Positions 52,621-62,502 are shown, counted from the stretch's first letter. The stretch: 64,000 bases of DNA from Gottfriedia acidiceleris (GCF_002128425.1 NZ_NESS01000009.1:62001-126000); one strand, 5' to 3'. Translations and numbers: made by a program. Notes: generated by a model not told the origin, from the sequence alone.

Positions 52621-53357
52621 TGTTAAAACTAGATAAAAATTCACCGTTACCGATTTATTTTCAAATACAAGAGATTTTAAAGCTTAAAATTAACTCAGGA
52701 GAATGGAAACCAGGTGAGCGTATTCCCTCTGAGCAAACATTGAGTGAGATGTTAAATGTAAGCAGGATGACAATTAGACAAGCATTAAACAATCTTGTTA
52801 AGGAATCATTAATAAGTCGGAAACGTGGAATTGGTACGTTTGTATCCGTAAAAGATGGGATTGAAGTTGAAGAATCACTAAAATCATTAAGGAGTTTTTC
52901 TGAAGATATTACATCTATAGGATTGACTCCTACTAATAAACTTCTTGGATTTTCAACGATCGAAGCTGATGAATATTTAGCAGAAGTATTATCAATTGAA
53001 AGTGGATCTGAAATTTTTAAAATTGAAAGACTTCGTTTAGCAAATGATCATCCCATTGCAATCGAAACAACATATCTACCTAAAAACTTAGTAAATCGAA
53101 TTGATGAAAAAGTATTGAATCATTCCTTATATGAATATTTTGAAGTTTCATTAGGTTATTCAATTAAAAAAGCTACAAAATGGATTAAAGCATCTTTAAT
53201 GACAGAAAAAGACTCATTAATTCTTGAAGTAGCGGAGAATTCTCCTGCATTAGAATTACATCAAGTAACGTTTATTAATGAGGGAATACCACTAGAATAT
53301 GTAAGTTGTATTTACCGGGCTGATCGCTATCGTTTTACAATTGATATTGACCGTTAA
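52620..53357 (+). CDS. nagR: GntR/HutC family repressor of GlcNAc use (NagR/YvoA)
   Basis: DNA-binding repressor with an N-terminal winged helix (LPIYFQIQEILKLKINSGEWKPG, IPSEQTLSEMLNVSRMTIRQ, quoted in part; residues 10-75) and a C-terminal UTRA ligand-binding domain (residues 95-240). It matches B. subtilis NagR (YvoA), which binds dre-type operators before nagAB and nagP and is released by amino-sugar phosphates. Both operators are visible in this window. It is the third gene of nagA-nagB-nagR, starting in the nagB stop codon. Confidence 0.93.
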   Translation: MLKLDKNSPLPIYFQIQEILKLKINSGEWKPGERIPSEQTLSEMLNVSRMTIRQALNNLVKESLISRKRGIGTFVSVKDGIEVEESLKSLRSFSEDITSIGLTPTNKLLGFSTIEADEYLAEVLSIESGSEIFKIERLRLANDHPIAIETTYLPKNLVNRIDEKVLNHSLYEYFEVSLGYSIKKATKWIKASLMTEKDSLILEVAENSPALELHQVTFINEGIPLEYVSCIYRADRYRFTIDIDR

Positions 53358-53412
53358 AAAGACTCTTTTTCGCGCTGTAAAAATGACTCCCATACATTAT
53401 ATTTCAATAGAA

Positions 53413-53438
53413 AAAGGGTGCTCCTAGTAGCACCCTTT
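53413..53438. terminator. Terminator between nagR and the HAD gene
   Basis: AAAGGGTGCT and AGCACCCTTT form a 10-bp stem with a 6-base loop. The T-run is stronger on the minus strand, so it mainly ends the Cof-type HAD gene, but it also lies in the path of the nagABR transcript. Confidence 0.85.
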
Positions 53439-53442
53439 CCTC

Positions 53443-54225
53443 TTACTTAATTTGTAAAACGATTTTAACTGCTTCGGCTACTGAAGGAACGATATACGAA
53501 GCATATTTTTTAACTTCATCGTCAGCATTTTCCATCGCAAAGCTATTAGGAGTTAGTTCAAACATTGAGATATCATTGTATGCATCACCGATACAAGCAA
53601 TTTCATCGGGTTTTATTCCTAATTTATCAATTAGTATTTGAATTGCTGAACCTTTACTTACGTTAACTGGAACGATATCTAAGCAATTTTTAGCAGAAAT
53701 AAAAGATGTTACAAATTCAGGTAGTTCTTCTTGTAATTCTTTTTGTAGTTCAAGTAAGTCCTCGTCTTCACCTAAAACTACATATTTTTTTGGTGTAATC
53801 GATTTACCTAAATCGGTTTTTAGCGTTTTTAGTTCAACTGCATTCATGCTAGAGTTCTTTTCAATTTCTTTTACTAAATCAGTTTTTTCTTCTATATAGT
53901 ATGTTGAATTATCAGCTACATAGATTAAAAATTTATCGTGTGAAATCATTTCATAAACTTTATCGATTACACTTGGATGGAATGTTGCATCTAACAATGC
54001 TTCGCCATCATTTGAATAAATATAAGTTCCATTCATACTAATACGGTGAAAATTACCTTCTAAGCTTTCCATAATTTTTACGATTTCATAATCTAAACGC
54101 CCGGAAGCAAAACATAATAAAACACCACGATCTAAAAGGGTTTTTAAAGCTTCTACATCATGTTCAAATAGTTGACCTTGATGAAACATCGTCCCATCCA
54201 GGTCACTAACAAATAACTTAATCAT
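53443..54225 (-). CDS. Cof-type HAD-IIB phosphatase
   Basis: Sugar-phosphate-type phosphatase of about 260 residues. HAD motif I IKLFVSDLDGTMF begins at the start; FASGRLDYEI near 41 is motif II; the IIB cap lies between about 80 and 180; KGSAIQILIDKLGI and CIGDAYNDISMFEL near 210 give the Lys and metal motifs. A GTG 12 bases upstream is in frame, but AGGTG followed by ATG 54225 fits better. The substrate is unknown; placement between the nag and glc genes makes a sugar phosphate plausible. Confidence 0.88.
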   Translation of the reverse strand: MIKLFVSDLDGTMFHQGQLFEHDVEALKTLLDRGVLLCFASGRLDYEIVKIMESLEGNFHRISMNGTYIYSNDGEALLDATFHPSVIDKVYEMISHDKFLIYVADNSTYYIEEKTDLVKEIEKNSSMNAVELKTLKTDLGKSITPKKYVVLGEDEDLLELQKELQEELPEFVTSFISAKNCLDIVPVNVSKGSAIQILIDKLGIKPDEIACIGDAYNDISMFELTPNSFAMENADDEVKKYASYIVPSVAEAVKIVLQIK

Positions 54226-54396
54226 TTTTCTTAACACCTACTCAATTTATATTTATACTTTTATATTTTATCCTACTATAATAGATTATGAAAAAAATAT
54301 GATTAATTTATGAAACTTAAACTGGGTTTTAACTTTTTCAGAAAAATTATGTTATGATATAAAAGCGATTTTTTAAACTTGGGGGTGATAAAAAAA

Positions 54397-55254
54397 ATGT
54401 CAGAGATGTCAGTATGTTACACAATCAAAAAAGTTCTTAATAATAATGTTTTAATAGCGAAAAATCCCGATCATACCGAAGTAGTTTTGCTAGGTAAAGG
54501 CATCGGTTTTAATAAAACTAGAGGAGATTTAATTTCCGAAGGTGTAGTAGAAAAAATGTTTATCTTAAAAGATGAACAAAAACAAAAACAATATAAATCA
54601 TTAATCAACTTTATGGATGAAAAATTAATGGGTACGCTTCAGCAGGCGATTTATTTAATTTCTGAAAGAACGGGATGTACTTTAAATGAGCAAATTCATA
54701 TTGGGTTAACAGACCACTTAATATTTGCGATCAAACGTATTAGAGAAGGCTATAATGTTGATAATCCGTTCTTACAAGAAACGAAAGCAATGTATCCAGA
54801 GTATTTTAAAATTGCACAAGAAGTTATTGATTTGATAAATAAAGAAATAGATATAAATTTACCGATCGAAGAAGTGGGGTTTGTAACTCTTCATATCGTT
54901 AGTAATTTATCGATGGAAGTTGTATCGGATGTAAATAAGTTCTCTCAAATCATTAAAGATTTAGTAATCTATATAGAAGAATATTTACAAATTGAAATTG
55001 ATAAAGAAAGTATTCATTATTCAAGATTAGTTCGTCATTTGCGATTTTTAATTGACCGTATATTTCATGGTAATTCATCTGAAGAGTCACCAGCTTTGGG
55101 CATAATCTTAAAAAAAGAATATCCAGTATGCTATGACTTAGCATGGAAAATTTTAAAGTCAATCCAAGCTTCATTAAATAAAAAAGCAAGCGAAGCCGAA
55201 GTAATATACTTAACCTTACACTTAGAACGGCTTGTTCAAAGTAAAATTAATTAA
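54397..55254 (+). CDS. glcT: PtsG antiterminator GlcT (BglG family)
   Basis: RNA-binding antiterminator: it binds the RAT hairpin in the ptsG leader and prevents termination when glucose transport leaves it unphosphorylated. N-terminal CAT domain (residues 5-60; CYTIKKVLNNNVLIAKN, VLLGKGIGFNK, KMFILKD) followed by two PRD domains with the conserved histidines in LTDHLIFAIKR near 110, VGFVTLHIVS near 165 and LVRHLRFLIDR near 220. It corresponds closely to B. subtilis GlcT. GGGGGTGATAAAAAA before ATG 54397 sets the start. ptsG lies directly downstream behind its own promoter. Confidence 0.95.
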   Translation: MSEMSVCYTIKKVLNNNVLIAKNPDHTEVVLLGKGIGFNKTRGDLISEGVVEKMFILKDEQKQKQYKSLINFMDEKLMGTLQQAIYLISERTGCTLNEQIHIGLTDHLIFAIKRIREGYNVDNPFLQETKAMYPEYFKIAQEVIDLINKEIDINLPIEEVGFVTLHIVSNLSMEVVSDVNKFSQIIKDLVIYIEEYLQIEIDKESIHYSRLVRHLRFLIDRIFHGNSSEESPALGIILKKEYPVCYDLAWKILKSIQASLNKKASEAEVIYLTLHLERLVQSKIN

Positions 55255-55331
55255 TAATTCAATTAACCTAATGGGAAATTTGGTTCTTTTAAGCATAGAA
55301 AATAAATATTTTAAAAAATAGGTAATTTGGC

Positions 55332-55360
55332 TTGAAATTTTTAAATTCTATAGATATAAT
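55332..55360 (+). promoter_or_regulatory. ptsG promoter
   Basis: TTGAAA (55332-55337), a 17-base spacer and TATAAT (55355-55360): a near-perfect sigma-A promoter. Transcription would begin near 55367 and run through the RAT/terminator leader. Confidence 0.85.
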
Positions 55361-55373
55361 GAAAGCGAAATCA
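55360..55373. promoter_or_regulatory. cre site at the ptsG start point
   Basis: TGAAAGCGAAATCA matches the cre consensus TGWAANCGNTNWCA at 13 of 14 positions and overlaps the last base of the -10 box and the predicted start of transcription. CcpA bound here would repress. Confidence 0.65.
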
Positions 55374-55403
55374 TAAAAAACATAATGAATATTGTACACA
55401 TTA

Positions 55404-55436
55404 AACGTGTTACTGATTCGATCAGGCATGAGTTGA
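55404..55436 (+). promoter_or_regulatory. RAT antiterminator element of ptsG
   Basis: The leader segment containing ACTGATTCGATCAGGCATGA (55412-55431) has a CTGAT-TCG-ATCAG hairpin and agrees with the GlcT target known from B. subtilis ptsG. Its 3' half overlaps the 5' arm of the terminator, so the two structures exclude each other. Confidence 0.88.
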
Positions 55437-55518
55437 AAAAATGTGAATTATTATACTTGGGTAGGGGAAACTATATCCAGGATTCAATAATCTCATTTTT
55501 TCTGCTCATGCCTTTTTT
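55424..55518 (+). terminator. GlcT-controlled terminator in the ptsG leader
   Basis: AGGCATGAG (55424-55432) with CTCATGCC (55505-55512), then GAAAAAATG with CATTTTTTC and ATTAT with ATAAT, build a long hairpin with a loop of about 35 bases. Six T follow at 55513-55518. Bound GlcT would sequester the 5' arm and allow readthrough to ptsG. Confidence 0.88.
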
Positions 55519-55541
55519 GTTTGGATAAAAGGAGGATTATA

Positions 55542-57593
55542 ATGTTTAAGAAAATCTTTGGAGTTTTACAAAAAGTTGGTAAAGCACTTATGCTTCCCGT
55601 TGCAATTTTACCAGCTGCTGGATTGTTACTTGCATTCGGTAATGCATTTCAAAATCCACAAACATTAAAGTACTTACCATTTCTTGACGCACACTGGTTC
55701 CAACTAGTTGCAAAAGTTATGGAACAATCTGGTGACATCATTTTCGGTAATCTGTCATTATTATTTGCAGTAGGTGTTGCCGTTGGTTTGGCAGGAGGAG
55801 AAGGTGTTGCAGGTTTAGCAGCAATCGTTGGATTCCTGATCATGAATAAAACAATGAGCGTGTTCAAGGATATTGGACATTTTGTCGTTTTAGATAAAGC
55901 TTTAAATATTGCTAAATTTGATGATCCATCCTATGCGTTTGTATTAGGTATCCCTACACTTCAAACAGGTGTATTTGGCGGGATTATCGTTGGTTTAGTA
56001 GCTGCATGGGCTTATAACAAATACTTTGAAATTGATTTACCTTCTTATTTAGGTTTCTTCGCAGGTAAACGATTTGTTCCAATTGCTACAGCAGCATTCT
56101 CAGTAGTACTTGGAATATTAATGTGTTTCATTTGGCCACCAATCCAACATGGCTTAAACGCATTCTCACATAATATGATCGATGCGAATTTAACGTTATC
56201 AGCATTCGTTTTTGGTGTTATTGAACGTTCATTAATCCCATTTGGTTTACATCATATTTTCTATGCTCCATTCTGGTTTGAGTTTGGTTCTTATACTGAT
56301 AAAACAGGTATGGTTGTACACGGAGATCAAAAAATCTTCTTCGCTCAATTAAAAGACGGAGTAAAATTAACTGCTGGTACATTCATGGTAGGTAAATTCC
56401 CATTCATGATGTTTGGTCTACCTGCTGCTGCACTAGCTATGTATCATGAAGCTAAACCTGAAAACAAAAAAATCGCTGGTGGTATTTTAGCATCAGCAGC
56501 ATTAACTTCTTTCTTAACAGGTATTACAGAACCAATTGAGTTCTCATTCTTATTTGTTGCACCAGTATTATTTGGAATTCACGCAATCTTTGCTGGTTTA
56601 TCATTTATGGTAATGCAATTATTAAATGTAAAAATTGGTATGACTTTCTCAGGTGGTCTAATCGACTTCTTATTATTCGGTGTTTTACCGAATAGAACTG
56701 GTTGGTGGTGGGTAATCATCGTCGGTTTAGTATTAGCAGTCATTTACTACTTCGGTTTCCGATTTGCAATTAGAAAATGGGATTTAAAAACTCCAGGTCG
56801 TGAAGATACAATCGCTGAAGATACTACAAGTAATACGCCAGCTAATGAACTACCATATGAAATTTTACAAGCATTAGGTGGAAAAAGTAATATTTCTTCA
56901 TTAGATGCATGTATCACACGATTACGAGTACAAGTAAATTCAAAAGATGAAGTAAATAAGGATCGTTTAAAATCATTAGGTGCTGCTGGAGTTCTTGAAG
57001 TTGGAAATAATATTCAAGCCATTTTTGGACCTAAATCAGATACATTAAAATCACAAATTAAAGACATTATGACTGGAAAAACACCAGTTGTTAGTAAAGA
57101 AGCACATAAAGAAACAGCTTCAGCAGTAGATACTACTATTGAAGAAGCGATTATTAATCCAATTGAAGGGGAAATAATCCCAATTACAGAAGTACCAGAT
57201 CAGGTATTTTCTGGAAAAATGATGGGTGATGGATTTGCGATTATTCCTTCAGAAGGTACAGTTGTATCTCCGGTAGATGGCGAAATCGTAAATGTATTCC
57301 CAACAAAACATGCGATTGGTATTTTATCAAATGGTGGAAAAGAAATTTTAATCCATATTGGTATTGATACTGTAAAACTAAATGGTGAAGGCTTTGAAGT
57401 ACTGGTATCACAAGGTGAGAAAGTAACAAAAGGTCAACAATTAGTTAAAATTGATTTACACTTTATTCGTGAAAATGCACCTTCTACAATTACACCGGTT
57501 GTATTTACAAACTTAGCTGAAGGACAACAAGTTGTAATTGAAAAACCAGGTAAGCAATCAAAAGGTGAAGTAGGCATCATTAAGATTAAATAA
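55542..57593 (+). CDS. ptsG: PTS glucose transporter EIICBA
   Basis: Imports glucose and phosphorylates it to glucose-6-P. In the 683-residue protein EIIC spans about 1-410 ([47 protein letters not shown]). The linker LKTPGRED leads to EIIB with phospho-Cys457 in LDACITRL. A charged linker then leads to EIIA with the phospho-His605 in [10 protein letters not shown]. The frame extends upstream to 55521, but AAAGGAGG before ATG 55542 ([10 protein letters not shown]) sets the start. The EIIA domain could also serve NagP, which lacks one. A terminator separates it from ptsH. Confidence 0.96.
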   Translation: MFKKIFGVLQKVGKALMLPVAILPAAGLLLAFGNAFQNPQTLKYLPFLDAHWFQLVAKVMEQSGDIIFGNLSLLFAVGVAVGLAGGEGVAGLAAIVGFLIMNKTMSVFKDIGHFVVLDKALNIAKFDDPSYAFVLGIPTLQTGVFGGIIVGLVAAWAYNKYFEIDLPSYLGFFAGKRFVPIATAAFSVVLGILMCFIWPPIQHGLNAFSHNMIDANLTLSAFVFGVIERSLIPFGLHHIFYAPFWFEFGSYTDKTGMVVHGDQKIFFAQLKDGVKLTAGTFMVGKFPFMMFGLPAAALAMYHEAKPENKKIAGGILASAALTSFLTGITEPIEFSFLFVAPVLFGIHAIFAGLSFMVMQLLNVKIGMTFSGGLIDFLLFGVLPNRTGWWWVIIVGLVLAVIYYFGFRFAIRKWDLKTPGREDTIAEDTTSNTPANELPYEILQALGGKSNISSLDACITRLRVQVNSKDEVNKDRLKSLGAAGVLEVGNNIQAIFGPKSDTLKSQIKDIMTGKTPVVSKEAHKETASAVDTTIEEAIINPIEGEIIPITEVPDQVFSGKMMGDGFAIIPSEGTVVSPVDGEIVNVFPTKHAIGILSNGGKEILIHIGIDTVKLNGEGFEVLVSQGEKVTKGQQLVKIDLHFIRENAPSTITPVVFTNLAEGQQVVIEKPGKQSKGEVGIIKIK

Positions 57594-57626
57594 ATCTAAT
57601 TAAATAGACGAAAAATGTTTGATTTT

Positions 57627-57664
57627 AAAAGGGGTAGTATAGTTGACACTATGCACCCCTTTTA
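57627..57664 (+). terminator. Terminator between ptsG and ptsH
   Basis: AAAAGGGGT (57627-57635) pairs with ACCCCTTTT (57655-57663), with an inner stem GTATAGT/ACTATGC and loop TGAC. Readthrough or a separate promoter must supply ptsHI. Confidence 0.85.
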
Positions 57665-57735
57665 ATAGAATATTTATAGTAGGCCAAACGTCTATACCAA
57701 AAATGTAGATTTAATCACAAAGGAGATAAATTATT

Positions 57736-57999
57736 ATGGAAAAAACTTTTAAAGTAACAGCTGATTCTGGAATCCACGCTCGTCCAGCAACATTATTAGT
57801 AAATGTAGCAGGTAAATTTAATTCTGATATCAATCTTGAGTATAATGGTAAAACAGTTAATTTAAAATCAATCATGGGTGTAATGTCTTTAGGTATTCAA
57901 CAAGGAACTGAGATCAAAATTAGCGCTAACGGTGAAGATGCAGAACAAGCTATCGCTGCAATCGATGATACAATGAAAAAAGAAGGTTTAGGCGAATAA
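57736..57999 (+). CDS. ptsH: Phosphocarrier protein HPr
   Basis: Carries phosphate from enzyme I to the sugar EIIs and, phosphorylated on serine, acts with CcpA. The active His14 is in [11 protein letters not shown] and the regulatory Ser45 in [11 protein letters not shown]. The 87-residue protein is one residue shorter at the N-terminus than B. subtilis HPr, hence the shifted numbering. AAAGGAGATAAATTATT precedes the ATG. It overlaps ptsI by one base. Confidence 0.98.
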   Translation: MEKTFKVTADSGIHARPATLLVNVAGKFNSDINLEYNGKTVNLKSIMGVMSLGIQQGTEIKISANGEDAEQAIAAIDDTMKKEGLGE

Positions 58000-59708
58000 T
58001 GTCTTTACATATTAAAGGTATTGCCGCTTCTAGTGGAATTGCAATTGCAAAAGCATTTCGCTTAGAAAATCCTGAATTAAACATTGTTAAAAAACAAATT
58101 TCAGATATTGATGCTGAAATTGCTAAACTTGACAGTGCGATTCAAGTTTCTAACACTGAATTAGAAAAAATTCGTGATCACGCAAATGCTGAACTTGGAG
58201 AAGATAAAGCAGCAATCTTTTCTGCGCACATCTTAGTTTTAAATGATCCAGAGCTAGTTAACCCAGTTAAAGATAAAATTAAGTCTGAAAGTGTCAACGC
58301 TGATTTTGCTATGAATGAAGTTGCTTCAATGTTCGTTCAAATGTTTGAAAGTATGGATAATGAATATATGAAGGAACGTGCTGCAGATATCCGCGATGTT
58401 ACGAAACGTGTAATGGCGCATCTTTTAGGCGTTACGATTTCTAACCCTGCTAATATTACTGAAGAAGTAATTATTATTGCAGAAGATTTAACACCATCTG
58501 ATACAGCGCAATTAAACCGTAAATATGCATTAGGTTTTACAACTGATATTGGTGGTCGTACATCTCACTCAGCTATTATGGCGCGTTCTCTTGAAATTCC
58601 TGCTGTTGTAGGGACAAAAGAAGTAACAAGTAAAATCGAAAATGGCGTAATGGTCATTGTTGATGGATTAGATGGTCATGTAATAGTAGATCCTTCGAAC
58701 GAAGAATTAGAAGAGTATAAAGCTAAAAAAGAAAAATTCGAGCTTCAAAAAGTTGAATGGGCTAAACTGAAAAATGAGCCAACTGTAACGAAAGATGGTC
58801 ATCATGTTGAGTTAGTAGCTAACATTGGTACACCTAATGATGTAGAGGGTGTTATCAATAATGGTGGTGAAGGTGTTGGCCTTTACCGTACTGAGTTCCT
58901 ATATATGGGACGCGATAACTTCCCATCAGAAGAAGAGCAGTTTGAATCATACAAATCAGTTCTTGAAAGTATGGGTGATAAACCGGTAGTAGTAAGAACA
59001 CTAGATATCGGTGGAGATAAAGAATTATCTTATTTACACTTACCAAAAGAAATGAACCCATTCTTAGGTTACAGAGCGATTCGTTTATGTTTAGATCAGA
59101 AGGAAATATTCCGTACACAGTTACGTGCATTACTTCGTGCTAGTGTATATGGTAACTTAAAAATTATGTTCCCTATGATTGCAACTTTAGATGAGTTCAG
59201 AGCTGCAAAGGCTGTTTTATTAGAAGAAAAAGAACAGTTAGTAAAAGAAAATGTTCAAGTATCGGACAATATTGAAATTGGTATGATGGTAGAAATCCCT
59301 GCTTCTGCTGTTTTAGCAGATGTATTCGCTAAGGAAGTTGATTTCTTTAGTATCGGGACAAACGATTTAATCCAATACACAATGGCTGCAGACCGAATGA
59401 ATGAACAAGTTTCTTATTTATACCAACCTTATAATCCATCTATTTTAAGATTAGTTAAAATGGTTATCGACGCGGCAAACAAAGAAGGTAAATGGGCTGG
59501 AATGTGTGGAGAGATGGCTGGAGATGCATTAGCTATTCCATTACTTGTTGGATTAGGCTTACATGAATTCTCTATGAGTGCTACTTCAATCCTGCCTGCT
59601 CGTAGTCAAATGGCTAAACTTTCTAAAGCGGATATGGAGATTTTAGCTGAAAAAGCATTATCTATGTCTACAGCTGAAGAGGTTGTTAACTTAGTAAATA
59701 GCATCTAA
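57999..59708 (+). CDS. ptsI: PTS enzyme I
   Basis: Phosphoenolpyruvate-protein phosphotransferase that starts the PTS cascade. The phospho-His190 is in [13 protein letters not shown]. Other marks are the PEP-site [18 protein letters not shown] near 296, [12 protein letters not shown] near 329, [16 protein letters not shown] near 453 and the catalytic Cys in [11 protein letters not shown] near 502. 569 residues is standard. ATG overlaps the ptsH stop (TAATG). A terminator follows. Confidence 0.98.
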   Translation: MSLHIKGIAASSGIAIAKAFRLENPELNIVKKQISDIDAEIAKLDSAIQVSNTELEKIRDHANAELGEDKAAIFSAHILVLNDPELVNPVKDKIKSESVNADFAMNEVASMFVQMFESMDNEYMKERAADIRDVTKRVMAHLLGVTISNPANITEEVIIIAEDLTPSDTAQLNRKYALGFTTDIGGRTSHSAIMARSLEIPAVVGTKEVTSKIENGVMVIVDGLDGHVIVDPSNEELEEYKAKKEKFELQKVEWAKLKNEPTVTKDGHHVELVANIGTPNDVEGVINNGGEGVGLYRTEFLYMGRDNFPSEEEQFESYKSVLESMGDKPVVVRTLDIGGDKELSYLHLPKEMNPFLGYRAIRLCLDQKEIFRTQLRALLRASVYGNLKIMFPMIATLDEFRAAKAVLLEEKEQLVKENVQVSDNIEIGMMVEIPASAVLADVFAKEVDFFSIGTNDLIQYTMAADRMNEQVSYLYQPYNPSILRLVKMVIDAANKEGKWAGMCGEMAGDALAIPLLVGLGLHEFSMSATSILPARSQMAKLSKADMEILAEKALSMSTAEEVVNLVNSI

Positions 59709-59711
59709 TTT

Positions 59712-59743
59712 AAAACAACAGGGAAACCTGTTGTTTTATTTTT
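59712..59743 (+). terminator. ptsHI terminator
   Basis: AAAACAACAGG and CCTGTTGTTTT form an 11-bp stem with a GAAA loop, followed by ATTTTT. Confidence 0.93.
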
Positions 59744-59885
59744 AAGATTATTGTATGTATAAAGACTAATGATAAACTGAATCGAAAAATTCCTACTGTT
59801 GACAAATTCGCTTCTTTAATTTAGTGTATGTTTAAATTATTAAACGAATAAGATTATTTTTGGATAATAAAAGTAGGTGGAAGAT

Positions 59886-60185
59886 TTGAGTAAAGAAGCA
59901 ATAGAAGTATTTAGAGAATGTATTCCCTTGTTCCAAGCGTTAAGCGATCCTTACAGACAGGATATTATTTTAATGTTATCAGAAGGTGAAGCGCTAACTG
60001 TTAATGAAATTACGGAAAAAACTTCATTATCTAGACCGGCTATATCACATCATTTAAAAATACTGCGTGATAATCAATTAGTACAAATTGAGCAAAAAGG
60101 TACACATAGATATTATTCATTAGCAATTGATTCTTCTCTAGAATTACTTAAGAAATTAATCAGTACTGTTGAGCAACATTGTTAA
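59886..60185 (+). CDS. ArsR-type HTH regulator
   Basis: A 99-residue winged-helix regulator. Helices FQALSDPYRQDIILMLSEGE, VNEITEKTSLSRPAISHHLK (recognition helix) and the wing HRYYSLAID are typical of ArsR proteins. The metal-binding Cys motif of true ArsR/SmtB sensors is absent (a lone Cys near the N-terminus and one at the very end), so the signal is unknown. AGGTGG then TTG 59886 is the better start; a GTG at 59877 is in frame. It converges on a nitroreductase gene. Confidence 0.85.
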   Translation: MSKEAIEVFRECIPLFQALSDPYRQDIILMLSEGEALTVNEITEKTSLSRPAISHHLKILRDNQLVQIEQKGTHRYYSLAIDSSLELLKKLISTVEQHC

Positions 60186-60201
60186 TGAATCGTAATGACA
60201 T

Positions 60202-60238
60202 AAAAGGGACTCCGACTTTTGTCAGAATCCCTTTTACT
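60202..60238. terminator. Bidirectional terminator between ArsR and nitroreductase genes
   Basis: AAAAGGGA, TC and GAC pair with GTC, GA and TCCCTTTT (with small mismatches) around TTTT; A- and T-runs on both sides serve both genes. Confidence 0.8.
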
Positions 60239-60250
60239 TTTCATTTATGA

Positions 60251-60865
60251 TTAAATCCAAATAGACATTTCTTTTGCAGAAAAACGTGTTGTATGATGTC
60301 CAGGTACTTTTTCTTTACCAATGGCAATCAACATTGTTGGAATATAGCGATCATCAGTTAAGAAAGTTTCTTTAAACGCTTGTTCGTTAAATCCTCCGAT
60401 TGCACAAGTGTTCCAACCTTTTGCAGAAGCAGCCATTATCAATTGCATACCAGCAAGAGAAGAATTCAAGATACCTTGTTCACGATTACGTTGCTCTGTT
60501 GCATAAGCATTTTCAACGTTTGCTTTTAATTTGTCTTTTGCTTCTTGAGTCATAAAACCAGCTTCCACTGCAGGTCCGAAAACTAAGTCAACATTTTTTG
60601 CTGATTGTGTGTCGGCTAATACAGCAATTACACATGAAGCATCTTTAATTTGACCTTGGTTATATGCAACAGGTAATAATTTACCTTGCGCGTTTTCACC
60701 ATGGAAAACAACGAATTTCCAATGTTGTAAATTCCAAGCAGATGGTGCAGTCATTGCAGCATCAAGAAGTTCAGTAATTTCGCTGCTACTGATTTCAGTA
60801 GAAGAATCGAATACTCGAGTAGAGTTTCGTTCTTTAATCATTTCAAAAAATTGTTCATTTTTCAT
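60251..60865 (-). CDS. Nitroreductase family protein
   Basis: FMN-dependent NAD(P)H oxidoreductase of 204 residues. The N-terminal KERNSTRVFDSS and the dimer-site TAPSAWNLQHWKFVVF are typical; AMNLxxAASAxGWNTCAIGGF-like segment appears as MQLIMAASAKGWNTCAIGGF near 147, followed by IAIGKEKVPGHHTTR. It resembles bacillar YdgI/YodC-like enzymes. The substrate (nitroaromatics, quinones or flavins) is not predictable. GGAGGTATTTTC precedes the ATG. Confidence 0.88.
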   Translation of the reverse strand: MKNEQFFEMIKERNSTRVFDSSTEISSSEITELLDAAMTAPSAWNLQHWKFVVFHGENAQGKLLPVAYNQGQIKDASCVIAVLADTQSAKNVDLVFGPAVEAGFMTQEAKDKLKANVENAYATEQRNREQGILNSSLAGMQLIMAASAKGWNTCAIGGFNEQAFKETFLTDDRYIPTMLIAIGKEKVPGHHTTRFSAKEMSIWI

Positions 60866-61088
60866 ATGAAAATACCTCCAAAAATTAGGTGCATTAGATA
60901 CATTTTTATGTACTTTTTTAATATAGATAGTTCCATTATTAGAGTCAACAAATTAGTGTTGAAATAACCTAAATTTAATTTGAAATAAGGTTTAGTTTTG
61001 CTTATTTTTTTATAATAATAGCTCAGGCTTTTTTATTAATATTTTTTATGTTAGTTTATTTATGGATATTAAAAGAGGAGTGTGTAAT

Positions 61089-61988
61089 ATGGAAGCAATT
61101 AATTTAAAGGATTTACAAGTTGGATTTATCGGAATTGGCGTTATGGGTAAAAGTATGGCAAAGCATTTAATCAATGCAGGTGCAAAATTACATATTTATA
61201 ACCGTACAAAAGAAAAAGCAAATGAATTAATTGATTTAGGTGCAACTTGGTATGATACACCTAAAGAATTAGCACCAAATTGTCAGGTTATTTGTACGAT
61301 GGTTGGCTATCCAAGTGACTTAGAGGAAGTATATTTTGGCGATAATGGGATCATCCAATCGGCTTCAAAAGGGACAACATTTATCGATTTTACAACTTCG
61401 ACACCAACTTTAGCTAAAAAAATTGATGAGCTAACAAAATCAGTAGGTATGTCATCATTAGATGCACCTGTGTCAGGTGGAGATTTAGGGGCAAGAGAAG
61501 CTAGATTAGCGATTATGGTTGGTGGAGAAGAAGAAATTTTTCATAAAATGTCCGCATTATTTGATGTTTTAGGAAAAAATATTGCATATCATGGAAATGC
61601 TGGTAGTGGACAACATGTAAAAATGTGTAATCAGATTGCAATAGCTTCAGGTATGTTAGGAGTTTGTGAGGCCCTTGCATATGCGAAAGCAGCGGGATTA
61701 GACGGTGAAAAAGTATTAGGAAGTATTTCTACAGGTGCAGCAGGTAGTTGGTCATTATCTAATTTAGCACCTCGTGTTTTAAAAGGAGATTTCGAGCCGG
61801 GATTCTATATTAAACATTTTATAAAAGATATGGGAATCGCAATTGAAGAAGCTGAAAAGATGGAATTAAATCTACCAGGACTTTTACTTGCAAAAAAATG
61901 CTACGATGAACTGTCTAAAAATGGTTTAGATGAAAAAGGAACGCAAGCACTTTATACTTTATACGATCCGTCTCACCACATTCAATAA
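61089..61988 (+). CDS. 3-hydroxyisobutyrate dehydrogenase-like NAD(P) enzyme (YkwC-like)
   Basis: Beta-hydroxyacid dehydrogenase of about 299 residues. Rossmann motif VGFIGIGVMGKSMAKHL near residue 12, substrate motif SLDAPVSGGDLGAREARLAIMVGG (partly quoted) near 127, catalytic Lys in GSGQHVKMCNQ near 179, and late DMGIAIEEAE near 249. It resembles B. subtilis YkwC. The frame is open upstream to 61062, but AGAGGAGTGTGTAAT before ATG 61089 sets the start. The RDD gene follows after 22 bases and is probably cotranscribed. The natural substrate is unknown. Confidence 0.9.
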   Translation: MEAINLKDLQVGFIGIGVMGKSMAKHLINAGAKLHIYNRTKEKANELIDLGATWYDTPKELAPNCQVICTMVGYPSDLEEVYFGDNGIIQSASKGTTFIDFTTSTPTLAKKIDELTKSVGMSSLDAPVSGGDLGAREARLAIMVGGEEEIFHKMSALFDVLGKNIAYHGNAGSGQHVKMCNQIAIASGMLGVCEALAYAKAAGLDGEKVLGSISTGAAGSWSLSNLAPRVLKGDFEPGFYIKHFIKDMGIAIEEAEKMELNLPGLLLAKKCYDELSKNGLDEKGTQALYTLYDPSHHIQ

Positions 61989-62010
61989 TTTAATGAATAG
62001 AGGTTAACAA

Positions 62011-62460
62011 GTGCAAAATTTTCAACTTGCAAAGTTTTATCAACGATTAAGTGCGTTTTTATTCGATACATTTATCGTATCAGTAGCTTATGGGATCATT
62101 ATCGCTATTATTACGATGAATCCTGAGAAGATATTAAGTCGTTTTAATTCTACATCAGGAAATTCAACGGTTGATTTAATCGTTATATCAATTATTATGA
62201 TCATATTATTTGTAGTTGTTCCACAATTTAATAAAGGGATGACATTTGGTCAAAGATTTTTAGCTATTAAAATGATAAAAGATAACTATGAAGAAACGAC
62301 AATGATACTATTTTTCATCCGTTTTATCTTTATAGCAGGAATATCAGTTCTATTTTTAGGTGTACCATTAATAGTTAATGTCTATTTAATGTTATTTAGA
62401 AAAGACCATAAAACAATTCAGGACTTGTTATTTAAAACAAGAGTAATACAAGCTAGATAA
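62011..62460 (+). CDS. RDD family membrane protein
   Basis: A 149-residue protein with three predicted membrane helices. The RDD signature is degenerate: the conserved Arg-Asp-Asp is represented by RLSAFLFDTFIVSVAYG near residue 9, and the second block is FNKGMTFGQRFLAIKMIKDN near 73. RDD proteins may be ion antiporters or membrane-quality factors; no role can be assigned. The start is GTG after AGAGGTTAACAA. A bidirectional terminator follows. Confidence 0.85.
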   Translation: MQNFQLAKFYQRLSAFLFDTFIVSVAYGIIIAIITMNPEKILSRFNSTSGNSTVDLIVISIIMIILFVVVPQFNKGMTFGQRFLAIKMIKDNYEETTMILFFIRFIFIAGISVLFLGVPLIVNVYLMLFRKDHKTIQDLLFKTRVIQAR

Positions 62461-62500
62461 AAAAGCAGGGGAGGATTAAGAAATCCACCCCTGTTTTTTA
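62461..62500. terminator. Bidirectional terminator between RDD and aminotransferase genes
   Basis: CAGGGG with GGATT pairs with AATCC and CCCCTG (one bulged base) around AAGA, flanked by A- and T-runs. Confidence 0.9.
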
Positions 62501-62502
62501 TT

